64,000 nt of DNA from Acidobacteriota bacterium (GCA_029781855.1 JAKOVX010000048.1:1-64000); one strand, 5' to 3'; positions 18,369-28,090 are shown, numbered from the stretch's first letter. A program made the numbers and translations. The notes: a model not told the origin generated them from the letters alone.

Positions 18369-19553
18369 CTAATTTAATGTCGCAGCCGTCGAGGCACGCT
18401 CATTGAGGATCGCTGAAGTTTGCTCGCGGACCAGGCGGTCAACCCGAATAACCGTTTCAATATCCGTGACGGGCTCTGTAATGTGTTGGTCCAGAATACG
18501 TTGATTTGTTTCTGCGATCTCGGCAAATCGGATCTTTCCGTCCAAAAATGCAGCCACCGCGATCTCGTTCGCCGCGTTCAATGCTGCGGGGGCAGTTCCG
18601 CCTGCCCGGAGTGCCCGATAAGCGAGTTCGAGGCACGGAAACCGTTCTAAGTCAGGCTCCTCGAATTCCAGACGGCTCATCGCCGCGATATCTAGCGGAT
18701 CAACACAGTTCTCCTGCCTGTCAGGGTACGTCAGTGCATACTGGATGGCGTGGCGCATATCAGTTACGCCGAGCTGAGCAATGATCGACCCATCGACCAT
18801 CTCGACCATTGAATGAACGATCGACTGCGGGTGCACGACGACTGAGATATGGTCGGCGTCAAAGCCGAAGAGCCAGTGGGCTTCGATCACCTCGAGCCCC
18901 TTATTCATCATCGTCGCCGAGTCGATGGAGATCTTATCGCCCATTTTCCATTTGGGATGATTGAGGGCTTCCTCACGGGTCGCACTCGCGATGCGTTCCG
19001 CCGGCCATTCGCGAAACGGCCCGCCGGAAGCCGTAAGGATCAGGCGTTTTACTTCAGCGGACTTCTCTCCACGAAGGCACTGGTGAATGGCGTTGTGTTC
19101 GCTATCGACCGGCAAGATCTCGGCACCAGAACGGGCGGCGGCAGCGGTCATCAGTTCGCCGGCGATGACAAGAGTTTCCTTGTTCGCCAGGGCGACACGT
19201 TTTCCGGCCTCGATCGCTCGCAGCGTCGGCATGAACCCGACGGCGCCCACCGTTGCGGACACGACCGTACCGGCAGCTTCGTGCGTCGCGACGGCGATCA
19301 GGCCGATTTCTCCGACTTTGATCCGCGGCAAATGAGCGTTTAGACGGTGCAGTTCCCGCGTCAGAGCCTCAGCTCCAGAGTCGTCGGAGCACGAAACAAG
19401 CTCGGGCTTGAACTCGGCGATCTGCTCGGCAAATTTGGCAACATTCCGTCCTGCAGACATAGCGACGACACGAATATCGCCGAGGTGTTTTATGACTTTT
19501 AGCGTGTTGCAGCCGATCGAGCCGGTGGAACCCAGGATGGAGATCGCTTTCAT
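18369..19553 (-). CDS. dxr: 1-deoxy-D-xylulose 5-phosphate reductoisomerase
   Basis: Committed step of the DXP pathway, making MEP with NADPH and a divalent metal. GSTGSIGCNTL binds NADPH; LANKETLVIAGE and PVDSEHNAIHQ hold the metal and substrate residues; SIDSATMMNKGLEVIEAHWLF is the catalytic loop region. Length 394 is normal. First gene of dxr-rseP-ispG. Confidence 0.95.
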   Translation of the reverse strand: MKAISILGSTGSIGCNTLKVIKHLGDIRVVAMSAGRNVAKFAEQIAEFKPELVSCSDDSGAEALTRELHRLNAHLPRIKVGEIGLIAVATHEAAGTVVSATVGAVGFMPTLRAIEAGKRVALANKETLVIAGELMTAAAARSGAEILPVDSEHNAIHQCLRGEKSAEVKRLILTASGGPFREWPAERIASATREEALNHPKWKMGDKISIDSATMMNKGLEVIEAHWLFGFDADHISVVVHPQSIVHSMVEMVDGSIIAQLGVTDMRHAIQYALTYPDRQENCVDPLDIAAMSRLEFEEPDLERFPCLELAYRALRAGGTAPAALNAANEIAVAAFLDGKIRFAEIAETNQRILDQHITEPVTDIETVIRVDRLVREQTSAILNERASTAATLN

Positions 19554-19755
19554 AGAAACCGCTAACAGATTAGCACATTTGGCGATATTGTGATCAGATC
19601 GCCGTCCGCCAGAGCAGCCGTTAATTTATGAGGATCAAAAATTTTGGTGACTTTTTCGACGCCGCGATCCTCTAAAGTGCATACGGACAGAGTCCGATAT
19701 TGGATGCGCGACCTAGCCGTATAACGGTACGAAATTCTAATCAGGAGTAATTCAT

Positions 19756-20049
19756 ATGAAGAAAGCAATCGTAATGTTGTTGATCACCGTTTCGGTGGGA
19801 CTCGGAACGATCTACGCAAGATCCGCACCGGAAAACTCGTCAAATCTGGCTGCCGAGTCTATTCAAATCAGGCGGATTATCCGATTTCCCAGACATCGAC
19901 GGGTGTGGAACAACCGCAATAACGGGACCGTCCGTTACGAGACACGTATCGTCCACAAGGGCCGCAAGACCTATCGCGATACATACCGCATCACCTGGAA
20001 GAACGGCCGGGAACATGTAAAGCGTGTGAGCCGGGTCCGGATCTACTAG
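19756..20049 (+). CDS. Small exported basic protein, unknown function
   Basis: ATG 19756 has an AGGAG Shine-Dalgarno about seven bases upstream. The first ~22 residues are a signal peptide (MKKAIVMLLITVSVGLG, then IYARS). The mature ~75 residues are strongly basic and rich in Arg, Lys, Tyr and Trp (FPRHRRVWNNRNNGTVRYET, then YRITWKNGREHVKRVSRVR). I do not recognise a family. The charge could suit binding to nucleic acid, lipid A or acidic polysaccharide in the envelope, but nothing shows which. Confidence 0.7.
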   Translation: MKKAIVMLLITVSVGLGTIYARSAPENSSNLAAESIQIRRIIRFPRHRRVWNNRNNGTVRYETRIVHKGRKTYRDTYRITWKNGREHVKRVSRVRIY

Positions 20050-20090
20050 TCATCGACGTGCCGAGGCGGGGCACGACTCTCCTCTCCCGC

Positions 20091-20693
20091 TCACTTTTCG
20101 ATCTCGGAAACAAATTCGATCGGAGCTTCCATCCGATCCGTCGACGTGTCGCCGCTTGCCTGTTTACCGGCGAGAAACCGATTGAATTCGGCCGAGCGGT
20201 TCTTCGGCACGCTCAATGATTTCCATTCGGTTGATCGAAAATGCTTAGCCAGCAGCACGATCTGGCCGACGTGATAGGCGTAATGCGTCAGTTGGCGGCT
20301 GATCGCTTCGACGACTGTGTGCGGCTGCCCGCGAATGGTCACTGTTCGCGAAAAATCGTCTGCCGAGAGCGGTTCGATCGCGTCGAAAAGCGTTTGCCAG
20401 CCGGTCTCCCAAAATTCCATCAGCGATTCGCGCGTGTCTCGTGTAACTTCGAACTCTTTATCCCGGTCGCGAAAATCTTTCTCGCCGTCTGTAGTCAAAA
20501 ATTCGGTCCAGCGGGAACGCAGATTTCCGGCGATATGCTTGACCACGACAGCGATGGAATTCGCCTCTTCGTCGATCGCTGCGAAAAACTCCTCGTCCGA
20601 GACCTGCTCGATCGCCCGCTCTGCGAGTTTTTTGTAATTGCGGAACGATTTGAGAGCGTCATCTAAATAATTGATGATGATCCTTTCACTCAT
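20091..20693 (-). CDS. DinB-superfamily protein (DUF1572-like)
   Basis: A 200-residue predicted four-helix bundle. His residues in VVVKHIAGN and in THYAYHVGQIVLLA are at the places that bind metal in DinB/YfiT-type proteins. WKSLSVPKNRSAEFNRF near the C-terminus is typical of the DUF1572 group. Activity is unknown; relatives include thiol-dependent S-transferases. ATG 20693 is used rather than a GTG seven codons upstream. It follows the SulP gene by 31 bases on the same strand. Confidence 0.78.
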   Translation of the reverse strand: MSERIIINYLDDALKSFRNYKKLAERAIEQVSDEEFFAAIDEEANSIAVVVKHIAGNLRSRWTEFLTTDGEKDFRDRDKEFEVTRDTRESLMEFWETGWQTLFDAIEPLSADDFSRTVTIRGQPHTVVEAISRQLTHYAYHVGQIVLLAKHFRSTEWKSLSVPKNRSAEFNRFLAGKQASGDTSTDRMEAPIEFVSEIEK

Positions 20694-20724
20694 ACGAAAA
20701 TGATAATCACTCACTTGAGATTTG

Positions 20725-22398
20725 TCACCGATCTTTCACCGTCTCAAGATGTTCGCTTGCGATCCTCAACGCGGCAAAAATATCGCCGGCGAAGTTCTTC
20801 CTGCCGACCATTTCGACAAAACCGCTGCTTCGCATCACGCGGTAGACGCTGCGCGAGACGGCTGAAAAGACGATGATCTGACCGTTTTGGATGGCTTCGG
20901 ACGCGAGTTCCTCGAGCACGTGAACGCCACTCGCGTCGATCGTCGGGACTTGTCGCATTCTCAGGATCAGCACCTTTGGTTTAGTCGCAACGACGCGGAT
21001 CGACTCTTTGAACTGTCGTACGGCGCCGAAAAAGAGCGAGCCGTAGATCTCAAAGACCTCGATGCCTTCCGGTATCTCGATCCCGGACATATCGCGGGTC
21101 TGATATTCTTCGTCGTCCTTGAGGTTATCGGTTATGACGTCGACGTGCGTTTCTTGCGACATCTTCTGCAGAAACAGGAACGCTGCCAGCAGGATGCCGA
21201 CCTGGATCGCGACCGTGAGTTCGATAAAGACGGTCAGCAAAAATGTCGCAAAGAGCACGGCGATGTCTCCCCGCGGACTGCTCAGCAAATGCCGAAACTC
21301 CCGCCATTCGCTCATGTTATAGGCCACGACCAGCAGAATCGCGGCGAGGGTTGCCATCGGTATCATCGCCGCCCACTTGCCGATAAACAGCAGCACGAGC
21401 AGCAGGAATACGCAGTGAATGATCGAAGCTATCGGCGTCGTGCCGCCGCTCTTAATATTCGTCGCCGTGCGGGCTATTGCACCGGTCGCGGGCACGCCGC
21501 CGAAGATCACGGACGTGATATTTCCGAAACCCTGGGCGATCAACTCCATATTTGACCGGTGACGCGTGCCCATCATTCCGTCGGCGACCACGGCCGCAAG
21601 GAGAGATTCGAGAGCCGCAAGGATCGCGATCGTGAGCCCCGGCGAAAACATCTGCCGGACCAATGGCCATGTGACGTCCGGAAAATGCGGGACCGGCAGC
21701 GAGTTCGGGACGCCGCCGAACCGTGTCGCGATCGTATCGACCGGAAGGTGAAAATACTGTACGACGAACGTCACCGCAAGGATCGCGATCAGCGGGCCGG
21801 GCACGCGATGCGTCACCCTCGGCCATAGGACGATGATCAGCAGGGAAACGAGGCCGACACCGATCGTATATGGATCCATCGTCGCTGCGTGCCGGACGTA
21901 TTCGATCCATTTCTCGACAAAATCGGCCGGGACCTTTTCCATCTTGAGCCCGAGAAAATCGCTGACCTGCGATGACGCGATGATCAGGGCGATCCCGGAC
22001 GTAAAGCCGACCACGACCGGATACGGGACAAATTTGAGAAAGGCGCCCATTCGCGCCAGGCCCATGATTATGAGCAGGAAGCCCGCGATCAGCGTCGCGA
22101 TGACTAGGCCATCGTAGCCGTATTTCTGGACGATCCCGTAAACGATGACGATGAACGCACCGGTCGGGCCGCTGATCTGTGCACGCGAGCCGCCGAGCAC
22201 CGCGATCACGAATCCCGCAAATATCGCAGTATAGAGTCCCTGCTCTGGCTTAACGCCCGAAGCGATCGCAAGCGCTATCGACAGCGGCAACGCAACGATT
22301 CCAACCGTCAGGCCTCCGAGAAGATCGCCCCGAAACTGCTTGCGGGTATATCCTTCGCGGAGGACACTGATCAGCTTGGGTTCGAGTTTGCGGTGCAT
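20725..22398 (-). CDS. SulP-family anion transporter with STAS domain
   Basis: A 557-residue SLC26/SulP carrier. The N-terminal membrane part begins with GDLLGGLTVGIVALPLSIAL and GLYTAIFAGFV; GPTGAFIVIV is the conserved family stretch. The C-terminal STAS domain (about residues 440-550) has the conserved DASGVHVLEELA loop. Likely a bicarbonate, sulfate or other anion transporter in the inner membrane; the substrate cannot be told. A gamma-carbonic anhydrase-like gene lies three genes upstream in the same direction, which would suit bicarbonate, but this is weak evidence. Confidence 0.93.
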   Translation of the reverse strand: MHRKLEPKLISVLREGYTRKQFRGDLLGGLTVGIVALPLSIALAIASGVKPEQGLYTAIFAGFVIAVLGGSRAQISGPTGAFIVIVYGIVQKYGYDGLVIATLIAGFLLIIMGLARMGAFLKFVPYPVVVGFTSGIALIIASSQVSDFLGLKMEKVPADFVEKWIEYVRHAATMDPYTIGVGLVSLLIIVLWPRVTHRVPGPLIAILAVTFVVQYFHLPVDTIATRFGGVPNSLPVPHFPDVTWPLVRQMFSPGLTIAILAALESLLAAVVADGMMGTRHRSNMELIAQGFGNITSVIFGGVPATGAIARTATNIKSGGTTPIASIIHCVFLLLVLLFIGKWAAMIPMATLAAILLVVAYNMSEWREFRHLLSSPRGDIAVLFATFLLTVFIELTVAIQVGILLAAFLFLQKMSQETHVDVITDNLKDDEEYQTRDMSGIEIPEGIEVFEIYGSLFFGAVRQFKESIRVVATKPKVLILRMRQVPTIDASGVHVLEELASEAIQNGQIIVFSAVSRSVYRVMRSSGFVEMVGRKNFAGDIFAALRIASEHLETVKDR

Positions 22399-22413
22399 AT
22401 TGCCGTGGACGGG

Positions 22414-22968
22414 CTATTTATTTGGACTGCCATTATTGTGGTCACGATAGTAATCTTCGATGTAGTCCTTCATCCAGAACTGCCACCAGCCGAGGCCGAA
22501 TTTCTTTGCCTCGACGGTCGCCTGATCGCCGGTCCAGCCGTCGTGCGAGATCCGATATACGCCTATTACCGTGCCGGTGCGGTCCGAACCTCGTTTGCAG
22601 TGGACAAAGACCGGTTGATTATCCGCGAGGTCAATTTGTTTGAGGATCTCGTCGATCTTCGCGTCCTTGTGGCCGAAAATATTGCTGAGAGGAATGTTGA
22701 TGAAGTTCAGGCCCGCAGCCTTTGCCCAACTCTCTTCCCTCTGTGCCCGTCCGTCGTCGTCGCGAAGGTCGATGACGGTCCGGACGCCCATCAATTTCAG
22801 TCGCTTAAAACCGGCCTCCGTAGGTTGGCCGCCACGGTATAGATTTGCATTGACTTTGGAGAGATTTGGAAGGTCTTCCGACGGTGAGATCGACTGGCCG
22901 AAGGCGGAAAGGCAGACAGAAAGAGCGAGGAGAAGGAAAACCGGCAAACGTCTCGTAGCAATGGTCAT
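22414..22968 (-). CDS. Exported dual-specificity/tyrosine phosphatase-like protein
   Basis: The signal peptide (TRRLPVFLLLALSVCLSAFG) is followed by a compact DSP-type domain: LYRGGQPTEAGF, a conserved DLRDDDGRAQREE acid-loop region and the P-loop HCKRGSDRTG (CX5R complete). This suggests a periplasmic phosphatase acting on phosphotyrosine, phosphoinositide-like or other phosphomonoesters. Start ATG 22968 overlaps the hisS stop in an ATGA, so it is translated by coupling to hisS. Confidence 0.88.
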   Translation of the reverse strand: MTIATRRLPVFLLLALSVCLSAFGQSISPSEDLPNLSKVNANLYRGGQPTEAGFKRLKLMGVRTVIDLRDDDGRAQREESWAKAAGLNFINIPLSNIFGHKDAKIDEILKQIDLADNQPVFVHCKRGSDRTGTVIGVYRISHDGWTGDQATVEAKKFGLGWWQFWMKDYIEDYYRDHNNGSPNK

Positions 22969-24305
22969 TTGGATATTTTCGAGACGATCTCGCTTGCTTT
23001 TAGCGTCCATTCTTCGCCGCTCGTCATATTCTTTAGCTTTACCTTGGCGGCTTTCTGCTCTTCGTCGCCTAGGACGCATACGAACGGAATGCCGGTCGAG
23101 TCGGCGTACTTGAACTGTTTCCCAAGCTTGTCGGCCTCGGGGTAAACGGTGACGCGCAGGCCTTGTTTTCTAAGATCGCGAGCGAGCTTTAGCGAATTCA
23201 CGATCGAGTCCTCGTCCCAGATCGTGACAATCACGTCGGCGGCACGCGATGCGGTGATCTCGGGAGGGAACATACCGCGCTCTTCCATCACGACCAGGAT
23301 ACGTTCGAGGCCTAAGCTGAAGCCGCACGCCGGGATCTGTTCCTTGCCGAACATCCCGATCAGCCCGTCATATCGTCCACCGCCGCCCAGGCTGCCCGCA
23401 AGGTCCGGCACGGTGATCTCCATTATCGCTCCGGTGTAATATGACAGTCCGCGGGCAAGGCTCGGGTCGATAATGATCGGTGCCTTGTCGGCAAATTTCA
23501 GTATCTGGCCGAGTTCTGAGAGCGTCTCATTGCTAACGATATTGATCAGATTGGCGACGATGGTACGGTTGATATCCTTTTCCTGATTCAGGATCTCCTG
23601 CGTTTTGGCAAAGATCTCCATCAGAATCGTCGCCGCATCGCCTGAAATACCGCGTTCTGCGAGCTCTGCCGAGACGCCTTCGGCACCGATCTTGTCCATT
23701 TTGTCGATGGCGATAAGCGCGTCGGTGTGGAGATCCGTCGGCACGCCGGCAGTGTCCAGTATGTCCGTCAGAACCTGCCGGTGATTGAGCCGGATGGTGA
23801 AATCTTCAAATCCAAGCCGTTTCAGGATCTCGCTGACGGCGGAAAGAAGTTCGCCTTCTACGACCATCGACCCTGAACCGATCGCATCCACATCGCATTG
23901 GTAAAACTCGCGAAAACGCCCGCGTGCCGGACGATCGGCGCGCCAAACAGGCTGTATCTGATAGCGTTTGAAGAATTTTGGCAGGTCGTTCTTGTTATTG
24001 GCGACGACGCGCGCCAACGGCACGGTCAGGTCGTATCGTAATGCGAGGTCCGAGAGGTCGCTTTCCGAAGCTGCTTTCGTGAGATCGAGTTTTTCACCGC
24101 GCTTCAGGATCTTAAAGACTAGTTGATTGCCTTCCTCGCCGTATTTGCCCATGAGGGTCTCGAGATTCTCGACCGCCGGCGTTTCGAGCGGCTCAAAGCC
24201 ATACGATTCGTAAACTTCTTTGATGACGCCGATGACGAAATCGCGCTTCCTGACATCTGACGGCAGGAAATCGCGCATTCCGCGTGCTGGTTTGGTAGTG
24301 GCCAT
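22965..24305 (-). CDS. hisS: Histidine--tRNA ligase
   Basis: Class II aminoacyl-tRNA synthetase of 446 residues. Motif 2 region (WRADRPARGRFREFYQCDVD), the histidine-binding LARGLSYYTG and GGGGRYDGLIGMFG, and motif 3 (CGFSLGLERI) are intact, with a normal anticodon-binding C-terminal domain. Its stop overlaps the next gene (phosphatase). Upstream on the same strand is the gamma-carbonic anhydrase gene, 57 bases away. Confidence 0.96.
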   Translation of the reverse strand: MATTKPARGMRDFLPSDVRKRDFVIGVIKEVYESYGFEPLETPAVENLETLMGKYGEEGNQLVFKILKRGEKLDLTKAASESDLSDLALRYDLTVPLARVVANNKNDLPKFFKRYQIQPVWRADRPARGRFREFYQCDVDAIGSGSMVVEGELLSAVSEILKRLGFEDFTIRLNHRQVLTDILDTAGVPTDLHTDALIAIDKMDKIGAEGVSAELAERGISGDAATILMEIFAKTQEILNQEKDINRTIVANLINIVSNETLSELGQILKFADKAPIIIDPSLARGLSYYTGAIMEITVPDLAGSLGGGGRYDGLIGMFGKEQIPACGFSLGLERILVVMEERGMFPPEITASRAADVIVTIWDEDSIVNSLKLARDLRKQGLRVTVYPEADKLGKQFKYADSTGIPFVCVLGDEEQKAAKVKLKNMTSGEEWTLKASEIVSKISK

Positions 24306-24362
24306 AGCTAAATGAATTTAACCACAGATGAACACATATAGACACAGATAGGGCCGAAGAAT

Positions 24363-24884
24363 TTATCCGCGATCGTCTGCGGTTTCGTAGATCCGTTTGA
24401 GTTCAACGTAGTTTCGCCACGAACGATCAAGGAAAGCGAGTTCGTCCTCAGTAAGCTCCCGCTTAACGCGGGCCGGTAAGCCAATAACGAGCGAATTCGG
24501 CGGAATTTGCGTTCCCGGTGTCAACAGGGAACCGGCACCGACCAGCGAATTTGCCCCGACGCGCACGCCGTCCATCAATATCGCTCCGATCCCGATCAGG
24601 CATCCGCTCTCTACGTGACAACCGTGAAGTGTGACGCGGTGGCCGACCGTAATCCGTTCCTCGAGAACTGTCGGATGAGTTCGCGAACTGACGTGAATGA
24701 CCGTTCCGTCCTGAATATTCGTATTATCGCCGATCCGAATGTAATTGACGTCTCCGCGAACGATCGAACCGAACCAAATGCTGGCATCTTCGCCGATCTC
24801 GACGTCGCCGATGATGATGGCGTCCTGCGTCACAAATGCAGTTTCGTGGATCCTTGGAAACTTATCCTTAAAACCCGAGATCAT
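24363..24884 (-). CDS. Gamma-carbonic anhydrase-family protein
   Basis: A 173-residue left-handed beta-helix protein with the hexapeptide pattern (IIGDVEIGEDASIWFGS, IRIGDNTNIQDGTVIHV). The three zinc-ligand histidines are present (VIHV, VGHR, TLHGCH). The family includes YrdA and PaaY; many members lack proven carbonic anhydrase activity, so true function is open. Its start overlaps the murJ stop by four bases (ATGA). Confidence 0.88.
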   Translation of the reverse strand: MISGFKDKFPRIHETAFVTQDAIIIGDVEIGEDASIWFGSIVRGDVNYIRIGDNTNIQDGTVIHVSSRTHPTVLEERITVGHRVTLHGCHVESGCLIGIGAILMDGVRVGANSLVGAGSLLTPGTQIPPNSLVIGLPARVKRELTEDELAFLDRSWRNYVELKRIYETADDRG

Positions 24885-26614
24885 CTCGCCAATTTTCTCC
24901 TGATCATACCGAACGCCTGCTCAAGCTCTGTCACTCGAAGTAGCTTTGCCGCGATCACGAACGCAGTTCCGCCCAAACCGATCGGGACGAAGGCCTCCAT
25001 CAGCTTTATTGAGAACGTGCCGATACCGAATCGGCTGAAAAGAAAGTGATAGCTGAAATAGCACACAACCGACAGGATCGCTGACGCCATGGCGATTTTC
25101 GCGAACGACGTGAAAATGTCCCTGCCGTTCAGGCGACTGACCCGCCGTCTCATCAGGAACGCCAACGCGAAGAAATTTACTAGCGCGACGAGAGAGGTCG
25201 CCAGCGCAACTCCGACATGGCCGTACCCGTGTGGCGTTTCCGGCGTCACTCCATAATGAGAGAGCCATTCCCGTAGAAAATAGCTGCCGGCAAAATTGAC
25301 GCCGATCGACGCGATGGCGATGATCATTGGGGTTTTGGCATCGTTCAATGCATAAAACGCGGGCGACAGTATCTTGATGGCGGCATAACCCGTTAGCCCG
25401 ACAGAGTAACCGACAAGTGCGATCGACGTCATGCTCGTTGCGGTCGCGTCAAATTTCCCGCGTTCGTAGATCAGCCGAATGATAGGTTCGCCGAGCACGA
25501 TGAGGCCGCATGCACTCGGCAGCGTCATCAAAAATACAAGGTTCAACGACGACGAGATCGTATCGCGAAATTCCTTGGTCTTGCCTTCGCTGGCCAATCG
25601 AGACAGAACCGGGATCGCAGCGGTACCGACCGCCACGCCGAAGAGGCCGATCGGGAATTGCATCAAGCGAAAAGCAAAATTGAGCCAGCCCTGCGCACCT
25701 TCGATACCTGAAACGAAATAGGTGTTGATGAGAACATTGATTTGGACAGCCGACGTTCCCAGAATGGCGGGCGTCATCAGAGCGACAACTTTGCGTAAGC
25801 CTTCGTCCGAAAGACTGATGATAGGCGAAAACCGGAACCCGACTTTGTACAGCCAGGGCACCTGCATCAGGAACTGGGCGCCGCCGCCGATAAGCGTTCC
25901 GATGGACATACCGATGATCGCCCATTGTGCCGGTGATTCCGGCAAGGCGTTCTTGTCGCCGGCATTGAGCCATCCGCCCCCGCTAAGCCAAAATGCGAAT
26001 CCGAGTCCTACAAGCACGGACACTACGTTGAAAACCGCCGACGCCGACGCCGGAATCCCGAATATGCCTCTCGTGTTCAAAACACCCATCGCCACCGCAG
26101 ACAGGGCGATAAGCAGTATGAACGGGAACATTATCTGGGTCAGGGTCGTCGCCAATGCCGCCTTTTCGGGCGAGAATCCATCGGCGATCAGATCGACGAA
26201 TTGCCGTGCAAAAATAATGCCGACGATAACGATGACGCTCAGGACGACAGCGAGCAGGTTAAATACTAGGCTCGCTAACCGCCACGCAGCATCTTCGCCT
26301 TTATTTACCTGGTAGTCCGTGAAGACCTTTACGAATGCGACCGACAACGCTCCTTCAGCAAAAAGGTCGCGAAGTACGTTCGGAATGCGAAACGCCACGA
26401 CGTAGGCATCGTAGAGAAATCCCGCACCGAAATATCGCGCGAAAACCATCTCGCGTACCAAACCGAGAACACGGGAAAACATCACCGCGATCGACACGAT
26501 TCCCGCTGAGCGAGCGACACTCGTTTGCTTTGTGGTCGTCGGTTTTTCCGGGACGGGCGGCTCGGCCAGTAATTCAGGCGATTCGGCGGAAGGGACTTGG
26601 TCGATCTCGTTCAT
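24881..26614 (-). CDS. murJ: Lipid II flippase MurJ
   Basis: A 577-residue MOP-superfamily transporter with about 14 membrane segments. The N-terminal SIAVMFSRVLGLVREMVFARYFG and DAYVVAFRIPNVLRDLFAEGALS are the classic MurJ motifs with key Arg residues. It flips the lipid-linked peptidoglycan precursor. The N-terminus carries an extra ~30 polar residues before the first segment. First gene of the tight series murJ, gamma-CA, hisS, phosphatase, SulP. Confidence 0.94.
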   Translation of the reverse strand: MNEIDQVPSAESPELLAEPPVPEKPTTTKQTSVARSAGIVSIAVMFSRVLGLVREMVFARYFGAGFLYDAYVVAFRIPNVLRDLFAEGALSVAFVKVFTDYQVNKGEDAAWRLASLVFNLLAVVLSVIVIVGIIFARQFVDLIADGFSPEKAALATTLTQIMFPFILLIALSAVAMGVLNTRGIFGIPASASAVFNVVSVLVGLGFAFWLSGGGWLNAGDKNALPESPAQWAIIGMSIGTLIGGGAQFLMQVPWLYKVGFRFSPIISLSDEGLRKVVALMTPAILGTSAVQINVLINTYFVSGIEGAQGWLNFAFRLMQFPIGLFGVAVGTAAIPVLSRLASEGKTKEFRDTISSSLNLVFLMTLPSACGLIVLGEPIIRLIYERGKFDATATSMTSIALVGYSVGLTGYAAIKILSPAFYALNDAKTPMIIAIASIGVNFAGSYFLREWLSHYGVTPETPHGYGHVGVALATSLVALVNFFALAFLMRRRVSRLNGRDIFTSFAKIAMASAILSVVCYFSYHFLFSRFGIGTFSIKLMEAFVPIGLGGTAFVIAAKLLRVTELEQAFGMIRRKLAR

Positions 26615-26650
26615 TTTGCAAAGTCCGAATTATCGCATGCGAGACCAAAA

Positions 26651-26678
26651 TAAAAAAGGAAGCAAATTAAATGCTCCC
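26651..26678 (-). terminator. Intrinsic terminator of the PBP4-type gene
   Basis: Seven-base stem (26658-26664 with 26672-26678) followed on the minus strand by a T-rich run. It lies 30 bases after the carboxypeptidase stop and just before murJ, so murJ should have its own promoter. Confidence 0.6.
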
Positions 26679-26707
26679 GTTAAAACATCGAACTGATTCT
26701 TTTCTTA

Positions 26708-28090
26708 TCAATAAGATTTGCCGTTTGTTTCGGTAATTAGTGACCGTGACAACAGCGTATCGAGCGGCGTCGGCTGATAGCCGATCGGCGCGGCTCCGCC
26801 AAACTGGCCCTGAACCAGCGATACAAAATAGTTTTGAAATGTCCTGAAACGATACACACTGCCACGCTGATTGAAGATCACGAATAGAAATTTGCCGTTT
26901 TGCGTGTTGATCTCGCCCGAAAGAGCACTTACGCCCGAGTCCGTCCGGCCCAAGGTCCCCGTCTTTCCGACAACGCTTCCGGTGGCAAAGTCGGTATCGA
27001 ACCTATTTTCAAGCGTGCCCTTATCAACCCCCGCAACCGGCATAATATCCGCGAAGTCCATGTTGTAACGGTCAAGCTCACCCCTCAAGGCCCTGAGCAG
27101 CCGCATCATCGCGTTCGGCGTGACCCGATTAATTCCAAGGCCGCTCGCGGTTTGGATCGAAAATTCATTCGGCGGAATGGCCGCTCCTTGCTGTACGACA
27201 CGGGCAACAGCATACGGCCCACCGAGCATGTCGCCAAGTCGTTCGGCGAGGAAATTGTTCGAATAGCACATCGTAGCCTTCACGATGTCGCGGAGTTTTG
27301 TGGACTGATGAGTGAACAACAAATGAAGATTGCTCGGGATCGGCTGCACGTATGCGGCTCCCGCGATAGTGATATCGGGGACGCCGGCGACAGTATTGTA
27401 TTTGCCAGACGACCGAAGAAACGCGAGCCAGACACGCGTTGCCGTCGGCGAACGTTTTGTCGCATCCATTGTTGCATACAGCGTGTCGGCCGACCGTGCA
27501 GCCGAGTTGCTGTAATTCATAGCGAAATTGTCGGTAACGATCAGGTCACCGGAGATCTGGCGGATGCCCAGCCTGTTCAGCTCATTGGCGATCGCGATCG
27601 CGTGTTCGTACCCGAAGATGGGGTCCTTACCGGAAATGTAAAGGTTTCCGGCAAGCGTGCCAGTCGTTTTGTCGATCTCGCCGTCAGTATAAACGCTCGT
27701 CAGAAACCGAAAATCCGGGCCGAATGTTTTCAAAACGGCGTAAGATGTGGCGACCTTTACGTTTGAAGCGGGATTAAAGGCGAGGTCCGCGTTTGATTCT
27801 AAAACCGTCTTACCGTCGAGCGATTCAACTAAAACTCCCGAATACCCGGGAATATCCACCTCCGCCAAAGCGGGAAACATTGTCTTGATCGTGGACGGCG
27901 CTGCCGGCGTCGAGCTGCCTGTTTTGCGGACCAATGGAGCGTTGGATTTATCCGGCTTATCGTCATTGACGACCTTGATGTCCTGAAGCAGCGGGGCCGG
28001 CGTCGTCTGCGACATACCCGCAATACCCGTCGCTGCGATTAGCGCCGACAGTATCAAAAGGTCACCGATGCTGCCCAAAATTCGCTTCAT
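26708..28090 (-). CDS. dacB: D-alanyl-D-alanine carboxypeptidase/endopeptidase, PBP4 (S13) type
   Basis: A 460-residue periplasmic protein with N-terminal signal (MKRILGSIGDLLILSALIAA, AGMSQ). Penicillin-binding motifs: SxxK (ASNVKVA), SxN (YSNNFLAERLG) and KTG (VGKTGTLGRTDSG). The large insert between SxxK and SxN (about 150 residues) is the class C/S13 mark. It trims or cuts peptidoglycan cross-links. ATG 28090 is chosen since it begins the signal peptide; an upstream in-frame extension adds 35 residues without signal character. Confidence 0.92.
   Translation of the reverse strand: MKRILGSIGDLLILSALIAATGIAGMSQTTPAPLLQDIKVVNDDKPDKSNAPLVRKTGSSTPAAPSTIKTMFPALAEVDIPGYSGVLVESLDGKTVLESNADLAFNPASNVKVATSYAVLKTFGPDFRFLTSVYTDGEIDKTTGTLAGNLYISGKDPIFGYEHAIAIANELNRLGIRQISGDLIVTDNFAMNYSNSAARSADTLYATMDATKRSPTATRVWLAFLRSSGKYNTVAGVPDITIAGAAYVQPIPSNLHLLFTHQSTKLRDIVKATMCYSNNFLAERLGDMLGGPYAVARVVQQGAAIPPNEFSIQTASGLGINRVTPNAMMRLLRALRGELDRYNMDFADIMPVAGVDKGTLENRFDTDFATGSVVGKTGTLGRTDSGVSALSGEINTQNGKFLFVIFNQRGSVYRFRTFQNYFVSLVQGQFGGAAPIGYQPTPLDTLLSRSLITETNGKSY

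Noticed and set aside
19562..19768. 68-codon minus-strand frame upstream of dxr
   Set aside because: Overlaps the well-supported exported basic gene's start and Shine-Dalgarno and shows no protein-like features.
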